Positions 21,501 through 27,837 of a stretch of 64,000 bases of DNA are shown piece by piece; the first letter of the stretch is position 1, and each line of letters begins with the position of its first letter. Under the pieces are notes generated by a model. It searched no databases. It worked only from the letters and a program-made list of their open reading frames with translations, and had not been told where the DNA came from. The translations under genes and the position numbers were made by a program. This DNA is from Conchocele bisecta (Eukaryota > Mollusca > Bivalvia > Lucinida > Thyasiridae): the NCBI GenBank assembly GCA_029237695.1, contig CM055267.1, positions 7,462,036 to 7,526,035 of the forward strand. Direction: 5' to 3'.

Positions 21501-21958
21501 TCATTGTTATGACGAGCATGTACAGTTACATAACAAACACTTAAAGTGCTAGCAAATGTTACTACGTTTAACCCTGTCAACCCAACAGATCTCTCGTCTC
21601 ATCAGGATCTTCAGTGTTTCTCAACTACTAAATATCCAATTAAGTGAATAGTACAGAGATGAGCAAGGGAGTATCAATGTCAGAGATTTAGGGGTGAAAT
21701 GGTTAAATATGCAGATAGATGTATACAACTAAATTATGAAGTAAGCCGAGACAATTATCTTCCTTTGTCTATTTCAGGCTCGAAGCACCGACTAACGGTG
21801 AAGGACTCGGAGACTCCAGTGTCAAGGGAGAGAACACTGTCAGATCCATCCAGAAACTCACAACTCGTCGAACAGACGAACTTGTGAAAACTGCTCACAC
21901 TGATGGCCCTGTAGCCGATTTCACCAAAATTGCTAAGCATACTTATCTAGCTAAGTAA
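2719..21958 (+). CDS. Predicted single-pass membrane protein with long disordered cytoplasmic tail (8 coding exons)
   Basis: I joined the exons 2719-3599, 4220-4373, 12938-13083, 14091-14193, 15410-15487, 15919-17015, 17857-17876 and 21778 onward. All introns are GT-AG and every junction keeps phase, giving 862 residues with the microexon (stop at 21887) or 879 without it (stop at 21958). Residues about 1-25 are hydrophobic (MYAHVAVSELITLIYIPCYL) and could be a signal peptide. The ectodomain to about 234 is short and rich in Ser/Thr/His. One membrane segment lies at about 236-260, followed by CCCRR, a typical cytoplasmic stop-transfer sequence. The tail of about 600 residues is charged, with a 10-residue tandem repeat and four LPSxYK-type motifs. 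I do not recognise the family. The start is uncertain because the frame is open upstream to 2680 behind an acceptor-like site. The gene is convergent with ASH2L. Confidence 0.75.
3952..4219 (+). repeat. 31-bp minisatellite ending at the exon-2 splice acceptor
   Basis: About eight units with period 31 (tgcaccattacagtgtgtat plus cagtgagtatc). The last unit runs straight into the real acceptor ccattacag|TGAGCTG of exon 2. Each unit repeats the acceptor-like ccattacag|TG and also holds CA|GTGAGT, a strong donor-like sequence. Confidence 0.85.
4220..4373 (+). CDS. Plus-strand gene, exon 2 (juxtamembrane tail)
   Basis: Acceptor ccattacag ends at 4219; donor cag|gtatgt starts at 4374. Entering in phase 2, it encodes SELPNAEEDQDEPLSVKAKI and on to ETSSETSGQ, leaving in phase 0. 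It is acidic then basic, and followed by a Ser/Thr-rich stretch. Confidence 0.85.
4465..4663. mobile_element. TTAA-flanked palindromic MITE, copy 2 (degenerate)
   Basis: TTAA ends with ttaacccata and ctacgggttaa. The inner tgtcgtctgctg / cagcagacgac pair is conserved, but the central palindrome is partly decayed. Confidence 0.65.
4790..5003. mobile_element. TTAA-flanked palindromic MITE, copy 3
   Basis: Ends ttaacccttagcctgctga and ggctaagggttaa, with the tip palindrome tttccattggaaatgattc. It is well preserved and about 214 bp long. Confidence 0.75.
5228..5434. mobile_element. TTAA-flanked palindromic MITE, copy 4
   Basis: Ends ttaacccttcgaatgcgg and cagcagggttaa, with the same tgtcgtctgctgtt inner motif and the same central palindrome as copies 1 and 3. 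Confidence 0.72.
5521..6266. mobile_element. Foldback element with long inverted ends
   Basis: tgagacacgccatgtg at the left recurs inverted as catagcgtgtctca at the right. Both arms carry ttttgtaccttcggacatct and cccactcagtag. In the right arm the gatgtccgaaggtacaaaat unit is locally repeated. A related one-armed copy is at about 17541-17665. There is no coding capacity. Confidence 0.6.
6268..6502. repeat. Foldback family A copy
   Basis: Left arm gtgactgaagaaatggggct and right arm agcaccatttctcccgtcac are inverted relatives. Between them lies the gtagatcc / gcagatcc core seen in the other copies. Confidence 0.65.
6787..7024. mobile_element. TTAA-flanked palindromic MITE, second subfamily
   Basis: Ends ttaactctttgcatgct and agcatgcaaagagttaa form a perfect inverted pair behind TTAA. 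The central palindrome is around gagtcctgaggactcaattc. The tip sequence is related to palindromes at about 23296-23376 and 61364-61445. Confidence 0.72.
7622..7866. repeat. Foldback family A, near full-length copy
   Basis: Left end atatgtggctgtgactggag and right end ctccagtcacagccacatat are near-perfect inverted repeats about 35 bp long. The interior has a second nested inverted pair (gatccagatcagcctgtgca / gatcaggatctgcac). This is the reference copy for the family in this window. Confidence 0.75.
8301..8450 (+). repeat. TTAACCCTTT MITE family, truncated copy
   Basis: Begins ttaaaccctttcaacacc and contains gtagatccagatgagccg and gcaagtaattttc as in the full copies at 24786-25023 and 62238-62466. 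The 3' end is lost. Confidence 0.55.
8455..8543 (-). repeat. Foldback family B, solo arm
   Basis: Contains ccagacgatcctaaattt, cttacgaacatttagtcg and tacaaagtttagtga, i.e. one arm of the family whose full copies are at 22331-22591 and 56266-56511. Confidence 0.65.
8657..12334 (+). repeat. 43-bp minisatellite, about 84 units
   Basis: Unit gcaaatagacgagcaactac + attgatgaacactgtacact + gta. Common variants are 47 bp with an extra AGCT (aacactagctgtacac), a gcatatagac form, and a gagccac form. It fills most of intron 2 of the plus-strand gene. The minus strand is almost stop-free, which produces several spurious ORFs. Its last unit (12300-12334) runs into the tip of a foldback family B element. 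Confidence 0.92.
12333..12715. mobile_element. Foldback family B copy split by a TTAA MITE
   Basis: The tip gcatatgcagcctatgctca at 12333 continues through ataattgtttacaag to 12391, is interrupted by the MITE at 12392-12641, and resumes with acagactcataatt through gtgaaacggcccc. The left arm is absent, replaced by the 43-bp array. Confidence 0.7.
12392..12641. mobile_element. TTAA-flanked palindromic MITE, copy 5, nested
   Basis: Ends ttaacccttagaccac and ggtctaaggattaa. The flanks ...cattg and tgttaaatttacag together restore the uninterrupted host sequence seen at other family B copies (cattgttaatgtgaaattta), so it inserted at that TTAA. It contains an extra partial duplication of the central arm. 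Confidence 0.8.
12938..13083 (+). CDS. Plus-strand gene, exon 3 (acidic Ser-rich tail)
   Basis: Acceptor ctatattacag ends at 12937; donor ag|gtacgg starts at 13084. Phase 0 in, phase 2 out. It encodes SQPPQIVISDKDDVARRSSS through DNDSMHR. GC content and codon use stand out from the AT-rich intron. Confidence 0.82.
13497..13628 (+). repeat. 21-bp minisatellite, about 6 units
   Basis: Unit caatatagataattaccagt a, with two shortened units. The matching single-copy sequence in other family A copies is the segment around ccatatagattgttatcag, so the array grew inside the element. Confidence 0.75.
13628..13736. mobile_element. 109-bp palindromic element, family C copy 1
   Basis: cagggcctggttgctcaaag folds back on gagcaaccaggcccag, with arms continuing through ctgttagcttaacag and ttaaatccttagca to a tip at tagcattgcta. 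One mid-arm deletion separates it from a perfect hairpin. Confidence 0.75.
13865..14051. repeat. GGAACCTCTCTAAACCGGACA dispersed repeat
   Basis: acagtggaacctctctaaac and ccggtttagagatgttccac are inverted relatives. The same motif appears at about 25610-25790 and 57031-57361. Confidence 0.6.
14091..14193 (+). CDS. Plus-strand gene, exon 4
   Basis: Acceptor catactgcag ends at 14090; donor tcg|gtaaga starts at 14194. Phase 2 in, phase 0 out. It encodes SSMVSQPHNPDVVIADEGEP and on to RGTSILKS. Other frames contain stops. Confidence 0.82.
14762..14992 (+). repeat. 21-bp minisatellite (GGTGGACCTGTATATTTTACA)
   Basis: About ten units, several with t/c changes at the 3' end, decaying at both edges (gtgcacctataaaat on the left, gttcacttgcaat on the right). 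It lies in intron 4. The minus-strand heptapeptide repeat it encodes is a by-product of the 21-bp period. Confidence 0.85.
15410..15487 (+). CDS. Plus-strand gene, exon 5 (basic segment)
   Basis: Acceptor caatttcag ends at 15409; donor cg|gtaagt starts at 15488. Phase 0-0, 26 codons, strongly basic: YQRVKPPRNRSPATRHSKGR... A second frame is also open (STSEATEKQKSS...), but the phases of exons 4 and 6 require the basic frame. Confidence 0.78.
15919..17015 (+). CDS. Plus-strand gene, exon 6 (main cytoplasmic tail exon)
   Basis: Acceptor ctgttttcag ends at 15918; donor aaaca|gtaagt starts at 17016. Phase 0 in, phase 2 out. It opens with VLDPKANKDNTVNEK, then a 10-residue tandem repeat (NKSPADTRTP type, about 16018-16160). 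Next comes a segment ending FGSLADRVKTRSHENLCDK, then four LP[ST]xYKK-type motifs at 16525, 16591, 16660 and 16738. It closes with the less disordered NNIFYLIDPTVKNKCQSAGE. Lys, Ser, Pro and Asp dominate, so disorder is expected. Confidence 0.9.
16018..16160 (+). repeat. 30-bp coding repeat, about 5 units
   Basis: Unit aagtctccggctgacacaag + gacacctaac, encoding KSPADTRTPN, with gcg/act changes giving KSPTDTRTPN. In-frame period, so unit gain or loss would change tail length by 10 residues without a frameshift. Confidence 0.85.
17139..17250. mobile_element. Palindromic element, family C copy 2
   Basis: cagggcccggttgctctaaa folds back on gagcaaccgggcccag, through ctgttagcttaacagactg on both arms, tip tagcaatgcta. 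It is almost perfectly self-complementary over 110 bp and related to 13628-13736. Confidence 0.78.
17541..17665 (+). repeat. One arm of the GAGACACGCCAT foldback family
   Basis: tatgagacacgccatacaat and catgaaatatatttacaaaa match 5521-5610. No second arm nearby. Confidence 0.5.
17857..17876 (+). CDS. Plus-strand gene, 20-nt microexon 7
   Basis: A pyrimidine tract and tttttcag precede GAAATCGGAAGAAACATCAG, which is followed by gtaaat. It takes up phase 2 from exon 6 (CA+G = Gln) and leaves in phase 1, encoding QKSEETS. Because 20 is not a multiple of three, including or skipping it changes the frame of exon 8. Support is splice signals and phase only; no homology was available. Confidence 0.55.
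17964..21378 (-). mobile_element. hAT DNA transposon, 3415 bp, complete ends
   Basis: Terminal inverted repeats tagggatgttatcgaat at the left and, inverted at the right, tagggttgttatcgaat (16 of 17 identical), flanked by a perfect 8-bp duplication. Subterminal regions at both ends are packed with TATTCGAA/ATTCGG motifs. The transposase lies on the minus strand between 20736 and 18978 and is frame-broken twice. The element sits in the last intron of the plus-strand gene, in the opposite orientation. Confidence 0.93.
18978..20736 (-). pseudogene. ZBED-type hAT transposase, two frameshifts
   Basis: Translation can start at 20736 with MPPAASAVWRHFKL, a BED zinc finger showing CxxC (CQLC) and, after a one-base shift near 20640, HxxxxH (HVNAKH). 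A second shift lies in the six-base A run (sense strand) at 20102-20107. Between the two breaks is the RNase-H-like core with ITTDTWTS, whose Asp is expected to be catalytic. After the second break come CFAHTLQLC and TRWNSTQ. The C-terminal hAT dimerisation region is intact, with PLSWWKHNE and VPATSVPSERIFSTAGLLL, ending at 18978. Catalysis would be cut-and-paste transposition in the nucleus. The frame breaks may be decay or, for the homopolymer one, a sequencing error. Confidence 0.9.
21778..21958 (+). CDS. Plus-strand gene, terminal exon 8, open in two frames
   Basis: Acceptor ctatttcag ends at 21777. With the microexon the frame reads GSKHRLTVKDSETPVSRER and ends ...LVEQTNL at the TGA 21885-21887. 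Joined directly to exon 6 it reads QLEAPTNGEGLGDSSVKGEN and ends ...KIAKHTYLAK at the TAA 21956-21958. Both look like real coding sequence. QTNL fits a class I PDZ-ligand C-terminus; the alternative end does not. The nearest AATAAA I see downstream is 22455-22460, inside a foldback repeat. Confidence 0.72.
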
Positions 21959-22154
21959 ACTTTGAGGGAGTAATCATTTATTTTTCCAGAAATGCATTAT
22001 TTCATATACAACTAACAACTGCATATATTTTATGATCAAAAGTATGCAGAATTATTATACTGAATTTATTACATTATCAGTAGTATACTTTACAATGTTG
22101 GTGAAATAGGCGACTGATGTGTACCAACCAACATAAACTAAACATCAGAAATTC

Positions 22155-22310
22155 TGATAGAAAATGTGGCTGTGACTGGAGAGATGGGGCGTATGGCATT
22201 TGTGACCAGTGTCAGATCAGCCTGTCACTGCGCATCCACACTCAATATGCTTCTACATACGGTAGGATTTGTCATTAGGCTGCAGTAGATCAGGAACTAT
22301 ACTGATCACA
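22155..22310. repeat. Foldback family A, decayed copy
   Basis: Starts tgtggctgtgactggagaga and contains gtgaccagtgtcagatcagc; the right arm is degraded. Confidence 0.55.
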
Positions 22311-22330
22311 ATTCACACACATGCGCTCCA

Positions 22331-22591
22331 GGGGGCCGTTTCACTAAACTTTGTACGACTAAAATGTTCGTAAGCGCAAATGTAGGATCGTCTGGAAATT
22401 TCAACTGATGGATTTACATTTATTGAGCATAGGCTGCATATGCAGCCTATGCTCAATAAATGTAAATCCAATAATTGTTTACAAGAAAACATTGTTAATG
22501 TGATATGATTATTTACGGACTATCATAATTTTCCACTTACGAACATTTTAGTCTTACGAAGTTTAGTGGTGAAGTTTAGTGAAGCGTCCCC
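22331..22591. mobile_element. Foldback family B, full copy
   Basis: gggggccgtttcactaaact folds back on gtttagtgaagcgtcccc. Inner pairs are gtacgactaaaatgttcgta / cgaacattttagtcttacga, with the tip ggctgcatatgcagcc. A short local duplication (gaagtttagtg) sits in the right end. Confidence 0.78.
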
Positions 22592-22654
22592 AAGTTCTGC
22601 AGTTAGAGCCACAGATGTGTGGATAAGTTGTTACGATCTGGCCTGGTTTATTGT

Positions 22655-22852
22655 ATGTGGCTGTGACTCGAGAAATGGGGCTTGTTGAATTTGTGACCAG
22701 TGTAGATCCTGAGCAAATAGCACACTCTGATAACGATATAGTTTGCTGGATAGAAACATGACGGGTGTTTGATAGATGCAATGGCTGATCTGGATCTACA
22801 CTGACCACAAAACCCATAAGCCCCATTGCTCCTGTCACAGCCACATATGTTA
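22655..22852. repeat. Foldback family A copy
   Basis: tatgtggctgtgactcgaga at the left and tgtcacagccacatatg at the right are inverted; the interior is shortened relative to 7622-7866. Confidence 0.65.
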
Positions 22853-23140
22853 CCAGTGTTATAAATGCAGGTAACGGTATACACTGGTAACATGCAGAAC
22901 TAGAGTATTAAAAATGTTTGCTGGATGCATTGTTAATGTTTCACTTAATGGAAGGTGAACAGTGTACACCTAATCCGACGGCATGGATGTACTGGCTGGT
23001 GTTGGTCAGCAATGATCACAGATATTAATACAAGCTTTGGCAAATTGTGCTCATATATTGTTATTAACTGTTCAGGATTATGTTGTTATTTCCATTGCTT
23101 TTATACAACATTTCAGCAGAAACACCGTACTGGCACATAC

Positions 23141-23541
23141 ATGTACAGGGCTCCAGATAAGGAATTAGTAATTGAGTATTGCCACTCGATCATTTCTGAA
23201 GCAATTAGGTATTTCAAAATTTTAATTGGGTAAAATAAAATCACACTACTGTTTACACATCAGCAGACCGCAATTACTTAATAGTTTGCTTCTAAATGAA
23301 AACATGTCTTGGCATTTCATTAGAATTGTCTCCTTGGAGACAATTCAAATGAAATACCAAGATGTGTTTTCATGGAAAAATATGCTATATTTCTGGCCTG
23401 TTTTCTGTAGCATGATAAAGATACCACAAATGTTTTATTGCTTTTTGATACGCACTACTTCTGATTTCAATTGGGTTTTTGGCAATTTTAATTGGGTATT
23501 TAAGCAAATACGCAGCTTATCTGGAGCTTGCATGTATCAGT
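23141..23541. repeat. GGAGCTCCAGATAA / CAATTGGGTTTTTGGC dispersed repeat with central palindrome
   Basis: Bounded by ggctccagataaggaattag and agcttatctggagc. The inner palindrome at about 23296-23376 (cttggcatttcattagaatt / caaatgaaataccaag) is shared with 61212-61445. A partial copy is at 62895-63045, where ttgggtttttggcaatttta is triplicated. Confidence 0.55.
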
Positions 23542-23641
23542 GCTGACTACATGGTCTGCTATTGTCATTGAGCCTTATCTTGCACATACAATCTACTCCT
23601 CTTCTAAACATTGCTTTTGGGTTTTAACTTATTTATTAACT

Positions 23642-23876
23642 TTGGCTGTGACTGCGGAAATGGAGTTTTGCAACCAGTGTAGATCCAGATCAGCCTGTGC
23701 ATCCGCACAGACTAATCAGGATCTGCACTGTTCGCTATTCCATCAATTAACCCCCTCCCTGTCAAGTCTCTAACAAAGCAATGTAGACCGTTATCAGGCT
23801 ACAGAAGTATTCTATTTGATCAGGAGTTACACTAGTCAGAAATCTCATAAGCCCCATTCTTCAGTCATAGTCACAG
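23642..23876. repeat. Foldback family A copy
   Basis: Contains ggctgtgactgcggaaatgg, gtgtagatccagatcagcct, and the closing agccccattcttcagtcat. The terminal arm is partly lost. Confidence 0.6.
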
Positions 23877-24785
23877 AGGAGACACATCAGGTGTTTACTA
23901 ATAACATTCATATGTTGTTCTAGTCAAAGTCAGTACACACTGGTCCCTAATGATCAATAAGTCATTAAATGGCAATATAATATATAGAGGATCGCAAATG
24001 AGCTTTATGAAAAGAGTCAGGTGCATAAAATTGCTGACGAGTTTCATAAATGTCATATCAAATGAAAACCAGTTTGAGATTATGTTTATCACATGACTTT
24101 ACGCTCCAAATAACAGAAAACTTGGAGATATCAGCGATCCGCTTCATGCCATTTACTATTTTCACATCTAGTTGAACATCTCCACAGAGAAAATAGTTTT
24201 AATACTAGCAAAAACTTGCCAAGCAAAATGTGCCAAGTTGTATGTTCTCGCTCTTTGTCAGTACTTCATATTACTATGCGGGAGCCCATTCTAACAATTT
24301 CAGTAAGTTTACATTGTCACTTACGCTTCTAATGACATTTAAAACATAATGACGTCAATGTCAAAACAACATGTCTGTGTCGCGCCATTAGGACATCACT
24401 TGGAACGTCTTCGCGTTGTTCGTTTGGCATAACGTTAGAGCATAATACGAATATGTAATTAGGGTGATGCGGCTACCCAATCAAATTCACTCCAGGTGTT
24501 ATTACATGTGTGTCATATCACATTTATGAAATGGGTTACAGGACGTCATAACAAGGTTTTCATGTGATAAACATGATTACTAATTTATCTTTGAAATGTT
24601 CAACTACCTACTGTTCTACTGCCATTTATAAATGTTCAAATACCAGTGCAATTACCATATGTAAACGTTACCGATGTTCAACAATGATTACTTGTGTCAG
24701 CAACAAATGTTCAACAAGAACCTACGTTATTATTCTACACATTCAACATTGTTCCGAAGTTTCCAACTAGCTTACTGAATCTATA

Positions 24786-25023
24786 TTAACCCTTTGAACC
24801 CGAAAGCCCGCTATAGCGATTTATGCAAACAGTGCAGATCCAGATGAGACGGCTCGTGACGAGCCGTCTCATCAGGATCTGCACTTTTTGCAAGTAATTT
24901 TCATATTTTTTGAGAACAAATAATACCTCCGTTTCATAAATGGACTAGTCTGAAAATCATTGGATCGGTCCGGAAATTAACATATAAAAATCCTTTCCAG
25001 TTACTTAGGGGTGAAAGGGTTAA
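24786..25023. mobile_element. TTAACCCTTT MITE, full copy
   Basis: TTAA at both ends, ends ttaaccctttgaacccg and aggggtgaaagggttaa. It contains a perfect inner hairpin gatgagacggctcg / cgagccgtctcatc and the conserved tccagttacttaggggtg stretch. It is 238 bp long; the TTAA target suggests piggyBac-type mobilisation. Confidence 0.72.
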
Positions 25024-25606
25024 AGGAAGAAGTATTTGTGATACCACAGAGATTCTCTATTTCTCTCAATATGTCGGAGTCACTACTGCTGGGTTTTAAC
25101 ATATAAATGTTTATCATTTTCTCGTTTAAAATGTATGCAAAGTTCCATGTGCCAACTGTGTATTGGTGTATCTAAGGATAATGATATCATCCTGCCACTA
25201 TGCTAGTGCTTGCCTTTGTCAGACATAATGTAATTGCATCTACCAATATGGCCATCATTCAAAATCAACATGCGTTAAGTTTAGTTCCTATACATGCCAT
25301 TCATGATAAGTGTTCTCCCAACATTGTATTGGTAATACGGAGCAGAATCATCCATCGTCAACCTGTCAGTGCTATAAGTTACACATAAAGTATACATTTT
25401 GGGCAACAAAGGAAATATTTTAACTCATCCACATAATGGTTTAGGGTTAACCAAACTGCTGTAAATATGCAAACTGATCAGCAACTCTCGCCTCTCATGC
25501 TCAACATTAGCAGCAATTTGATTGCTTGAGGCTAAGCCATGCTCAATCTTGGCAAATCAAAGTGCTTCATAGAGGGCAATATCCGAGCATCTGCTCAGAA
25601 AGAAGT

Positions 25607-25790
25607 CCCCAGGGTGTCCGGTTTAGAGAGATTTCACTGTAATTAAGCACCTGATGGCAATTATTTTTAATTGTCTATTTATAAACAGGCAGGATAATGG
25701 CATAGATTACATTGAAACCCATCTAAATTAGACACAATGGGGTCCCCCAGGATGTTCGGTTTAGAGGGATTCCACTGTACCCGAAGACTG
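25607..25790. repeat. AACCGGACACCCTGG dispersed repeat
   Basis: ccccagggtgtccggtttag at 25609 and gatgttcggtttagagggat at 25752 are direct relatives, each followed by a gat/att-cactgta stretch; compare 13865-14051. Confidence 0.5.
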
Positions 25791-25911
25791 ACAAATATAT
25801 TGCAATATAAAAATGAACTTGTCAATAGAGCTATTGCATAAACTGTGCCTTAAGTTGCTGCCATTGAACAGAGACACACATCTTATGTTTGATTTATACC
25901 ATATGCAATAC

Positions 25912-26073
25912 CAGGGATTCCGCTGGGGAAAAAAAAATTGCCACTTCAAAAAACAATAACAAAAAAAACAATTGGCGATAAAAAATTACAATTTTCGGGA
26001 AAAAAATCAAACAAAAAAAATAAATTATTTTTATCGCCAGTTCCGAAAGTGGCGATCGCCAGCGGAATCCCTG
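25912..26073. mobile_element. Inverted-repeat element with GGGATTCCGCTGG ends
   Basis: cagggattccgctggggaaa at the left and gatcgccagcggaatccctg at the right are inverted. The interior is A-rich with a second inverted pair (attggcgataaaaaatt / aaattatttttatcgcca). There are no coding features. Confidence 0.65.
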
Positions 26074-26895
26074 CAATACTGTGTTGTGTGGTGTAGGCAC
26101 TAGTGTGTTACAACAGCCAACCATGTAGGTCTGCATAGCAGGCCGTTAATAGCTCACTACACGGCAACACCAACACTATATTTTGTAGATTTACATGTTT
26201 GTGTATTTAATAAACAATAAACTGAGGATTACAATGAGTTGTTGTTCCAATTTCTAACCACACATAATTCACAATCATACAGTAACCTGTCTAGCGTTTG
26301 TCGATCTACAGAGATCATAAATACCAACAGACATATTTAAATTAACTCTTAAAGACATAACATGGTCTGTTCCATATTAACTTTGGTCTGTTCCATTAAT
26401 CAAACAAGAAATCAGTATAAACACTGAGAGGATGTAGACTTCAACAATTTCTTTTAATGCAAATAACCATGAGCACAGAGGCCGCATGGGTGGGCTATAA
26501 AATGAACATAATTTCAAGGCTATCCAACAGACAGACAGGGTGCCAACTGTATGTACCCTAACAATCTTTGGCTTATCGTACATAGCAAGAAACAAGGCAA
26601 AGTCAAGAAGGCGGTGTTTTCTTCAAGGCATAGACAACCGGATAACATGTAATTATGCAAGTATGGTCGTTCTAGGTGGTATAGTGAGAAACAGATGTAA
26701 CTGCGAAAAGTTAACGTTGAAAATGGCTAAGTCGATTACACGGAAAAAATAGGTCAAGGTAAAAAAAAGGTCACAAAATGTTAGATAGTGGTATGTGATG
26801 GGCACCTGTTTGTTATGAAGTTGTGCCAGTGTGTTGGGTCTAGGTGGTACAGTCACAGAGAAATGGACAAAACATGAAAACTTAACATTGGACTT

Positions 26896-26990
26896 GGATG
26901 CAGCCGCCCGTCCACCCACCTTTGTCCGCCCACCGCCCGTCCACCCACCGCCCGTCCGCCCACCGCCTGTCCGCCCGACTTTCGCCCATC
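26896..26990 (+). repeat. C-rich decanucleotide-like tract
   Basis: Repeats of ccgcccgtccacccac. About 95 bp almost without A or G runs; it breaks the surrounding AT richness abruptly. Confidence 0.7.
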
Positions 26991-27643
26991 CAATAGCCGT
27001 TTTTTTTTTAAAAAAAACGGCTACAAATTGGGGGAAGTTGAAAAAGGCAACAGTATATAATGTAAATATAAACAGCCTAGATCCTGCTCAAGGTACGTAA
27101 ATGTGCAGGCTGACCAGGACAAAGTAAACAAAACACTTCCTCATGACATATGGCCCATATGGAGGTAATTTTTGATGTGTGCCACCAGCATAACTCCAGA
27201 TCAGGCTTCAATGATGTGCAGATTGATCTGGGCCTATGCAGATTGTCATTTCTCAAATCGAACATTGTGTATACCTTTGAGTAACAATGTTGATGAAAGT
27301 GACTATGAGTACATGTGATGATGAGGATCTACATAGGTCAAAAATGTTCAATGGTCGCTTGTCTCAGCCAGCATCCCATATTTCTAGTAGTACAAACACA
27401 TAAATATGCAAAAACTGCATATTCTGCGTAGCTACGGACAAAACGGAAGGTTTTGCAGGGTTACGTGTTAACCATCAATGTTCCAAGGTAGCTTTTGACA
27501 GCTAGCATCCCATATTTCTAGTAGTGTGGACACATAACTCTGCACAAACATATATGGAGAATAGGGAGATTTTAAAGTGTGACGTGTCCCACAACAAGCA
27601 GTATTTCCACTCCCGCTATCCTTGGTACGAGAACAATTCTTAC

Positions 27644-27837
27644 CTTGTCCTTGAGCGTGGCGGGCAGCAGCAGGTGGGGGTCACTGGGCTCGGGCAGCGA
27701 GATGTGCACGCCCACAACATCGCCTTCCCTGTAGGGGGCGCTGTACACGCGGCCCCGACTCTGGTGGAACTTTGTGCCCTTCCGTGACCGCCACGAGTAG
27801 CTGAACTTGTCGTAGCCACACGGGGCCTGTAGGTTAC
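27644..27837 (-). CDS. ASH2L: ASH2L exon: central SPRY
   Basis: Acceptor tccctacag, donor aag|gtaaga. It completes the Gly codon of the previous exon and encodes [20 protein letters not shown] ... [20 protein letters not shown] and LPATLKDK, closely following vertebrate ASH2L. It ends in phase 0, but no continuing exon was found to the left. Confidence 0.95.

Larger units (their letters stand above)
21959..27643. other. Interval between the convergent genes, repeat-rich
   Basis: I searched this stretch on the minus strand for the missing C-terminal SPRY exons of ASH2L and found none. It holds foldback A copies (22155-22310, 22655-22852, 23642-23876), foldback B (22331-22591), a TTAA MITE (24786-25023), an inverted-repeat element (25912-26073) and a C-rich tract (26896-26990). 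Between about 23880 and 24780, and in 25024-25600 and 26100-26640, I see no supportable feature. Confidence 0.55.

Noticed and set aside
26831..27100. Proline-rich ORF (RPPPVHPPPVRPPP)
   Set aside because: Caused by the C-rich tract; no splice-compatible neighbours or conserved domain.
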